This document shows, in pieces, positions 5,680 through 5,836 of a DNA stretch of 5,836 nt. A model generated the notes under the pieces. That model ran no database searches, was not told the origin of the DNA, and was given only the letters and a program-made list of their open reading frames with translations. Source of the stretch: Xanthobacteraceae bacterium (GTDB taxonomy: Bacteria; Pseudomonadota; Alphaproteobacteria; Rhizobiales; Xanthobacteraceae); NCBI GenBank assembly GCA_030043335.1, contig JASHXX010000333.1, positions 1 to 5,836 on the forward strand, written 5' to 3'. Position 1 is the stretch's first letter; each line of letters begins with the position of its first letter. The translations under genes were made by a program, and so were the position numbers.

Positions 5680-5836
5680 CTCCCGTCTTGCCGCCAACGA
5701 CTGTGACAAGACGCCGAGCGCGGTCGCGTGCGTCATGATCAGTTCAAAGTGCCGGCACGCATGCCTGGACCGCGATGAATTCGGCCGGCGAACGCGGCTC
5801 GGCAAGCCGCCGTGCGTAGTCGAGCGTGGCGTTGAG
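5677..5836 (-). pseudogene. Phasin-like protein, 3' end, apparently frameshifted and cut by the window edge
   Basis: Phasins coat polyhydroxyalkanoate granules or act as related stress proteins in rhizobia. Read leftward from 5836, the first frame gives LDYARRLAEPRSPAEFIAVQ, close to the phasin_2 pattern of LDFAQKLA...SPAEFIELQ, and then meets a stop at 5744-5746. In the frame offset by one base, from about 5760 down to a stop at 5677-5679, the reading is ACRHFELIMTHATALGVLSQ, which matches what should come next (ARRQFELI...T.ELG.LAQ). The spacing between the halves is about 5 nt short of the family pattern, so a small deletion is the simplest explanation. The 5' part lies outside the window, so I cannot tell whether the rest is intact. 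If the first frame is the real product, it ends with CVPAL. A sequencing error is the alternative. Confidence 0.6.

Overview
The window looks like chromosomal DNA of a high-GC alphaproteobacterium, most likely Bradyrhizobium or a close relative (Rhodopseudomonas, Afipia). Three things point there: strongly GC-biased third codon positions, a rhizobial-type PccB, and an intergenic palindromic repeat (AGCATGATC...CGGAAAACCGG...CCGGATCATGCT) that I recall as abundant in those genomes. The genus is inferred; no rRNA or other marker gene is present.

Left part (10-2057): a small four-helix membrane protein (DUF6163-like) is followed by a family 2 glycosyltransferase of the LPS-core beta-1,4-glucosyltransferase (WaaE/LgtF) type, both on +. 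Convergent to them on - is a 2-oxoglutarate/Fe(II) dioxygenase with visible metal ligands. The 174-bp convergent gap is entirely repeat DNA: one long hairpin carrying the glycosyltransferase stop codon, then two tandem palindromic units, the second holding an extra nested hairpin and abutting the dioxygenase stop codon.

Middle (2058-4530): a divergent intergenic region ends in an inverted repeat built partly of TATCGGG heptads, directly before the Shine-Dalgarno site of pccB. pccB is full length, 510 aa, the carboxyltransferase subunit of propionyl-CoA carboxylase. Directly coupled to it is an exported protein that resembles the ClpP/crotonase-like COG3904 proteins but seems to have lost the nucleophilic serine. 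The biotin carboxylase subunit (pccA) is not in the window.

Right part (4531-5836): two ~110-bp tandem repeats with internal inverted repeats fill the next gap. After them come two overlapping small genes, an exported Ala/Pro-rich protein and a single-pass membrane protein with a periplasmic domain; I do not recognise either family. At the right edge, on -, is the 3' end of a phasin-like gene. Its similarity runs through two reading frames, which suggests a frameshift. It converges on the membrane-protein gene across a 14-bp perfect palindrome.

No mobile-element genes, CRISPR arrays, tRNAs or rRNAs were seen. The content is mostly ordinary housekeeping and envelope genes. The least explained parts are the degenerate ClpP-like protein coupled to pccB, the unrecognised envelope pair, the split phasin, and the repeats placed over gene ends.
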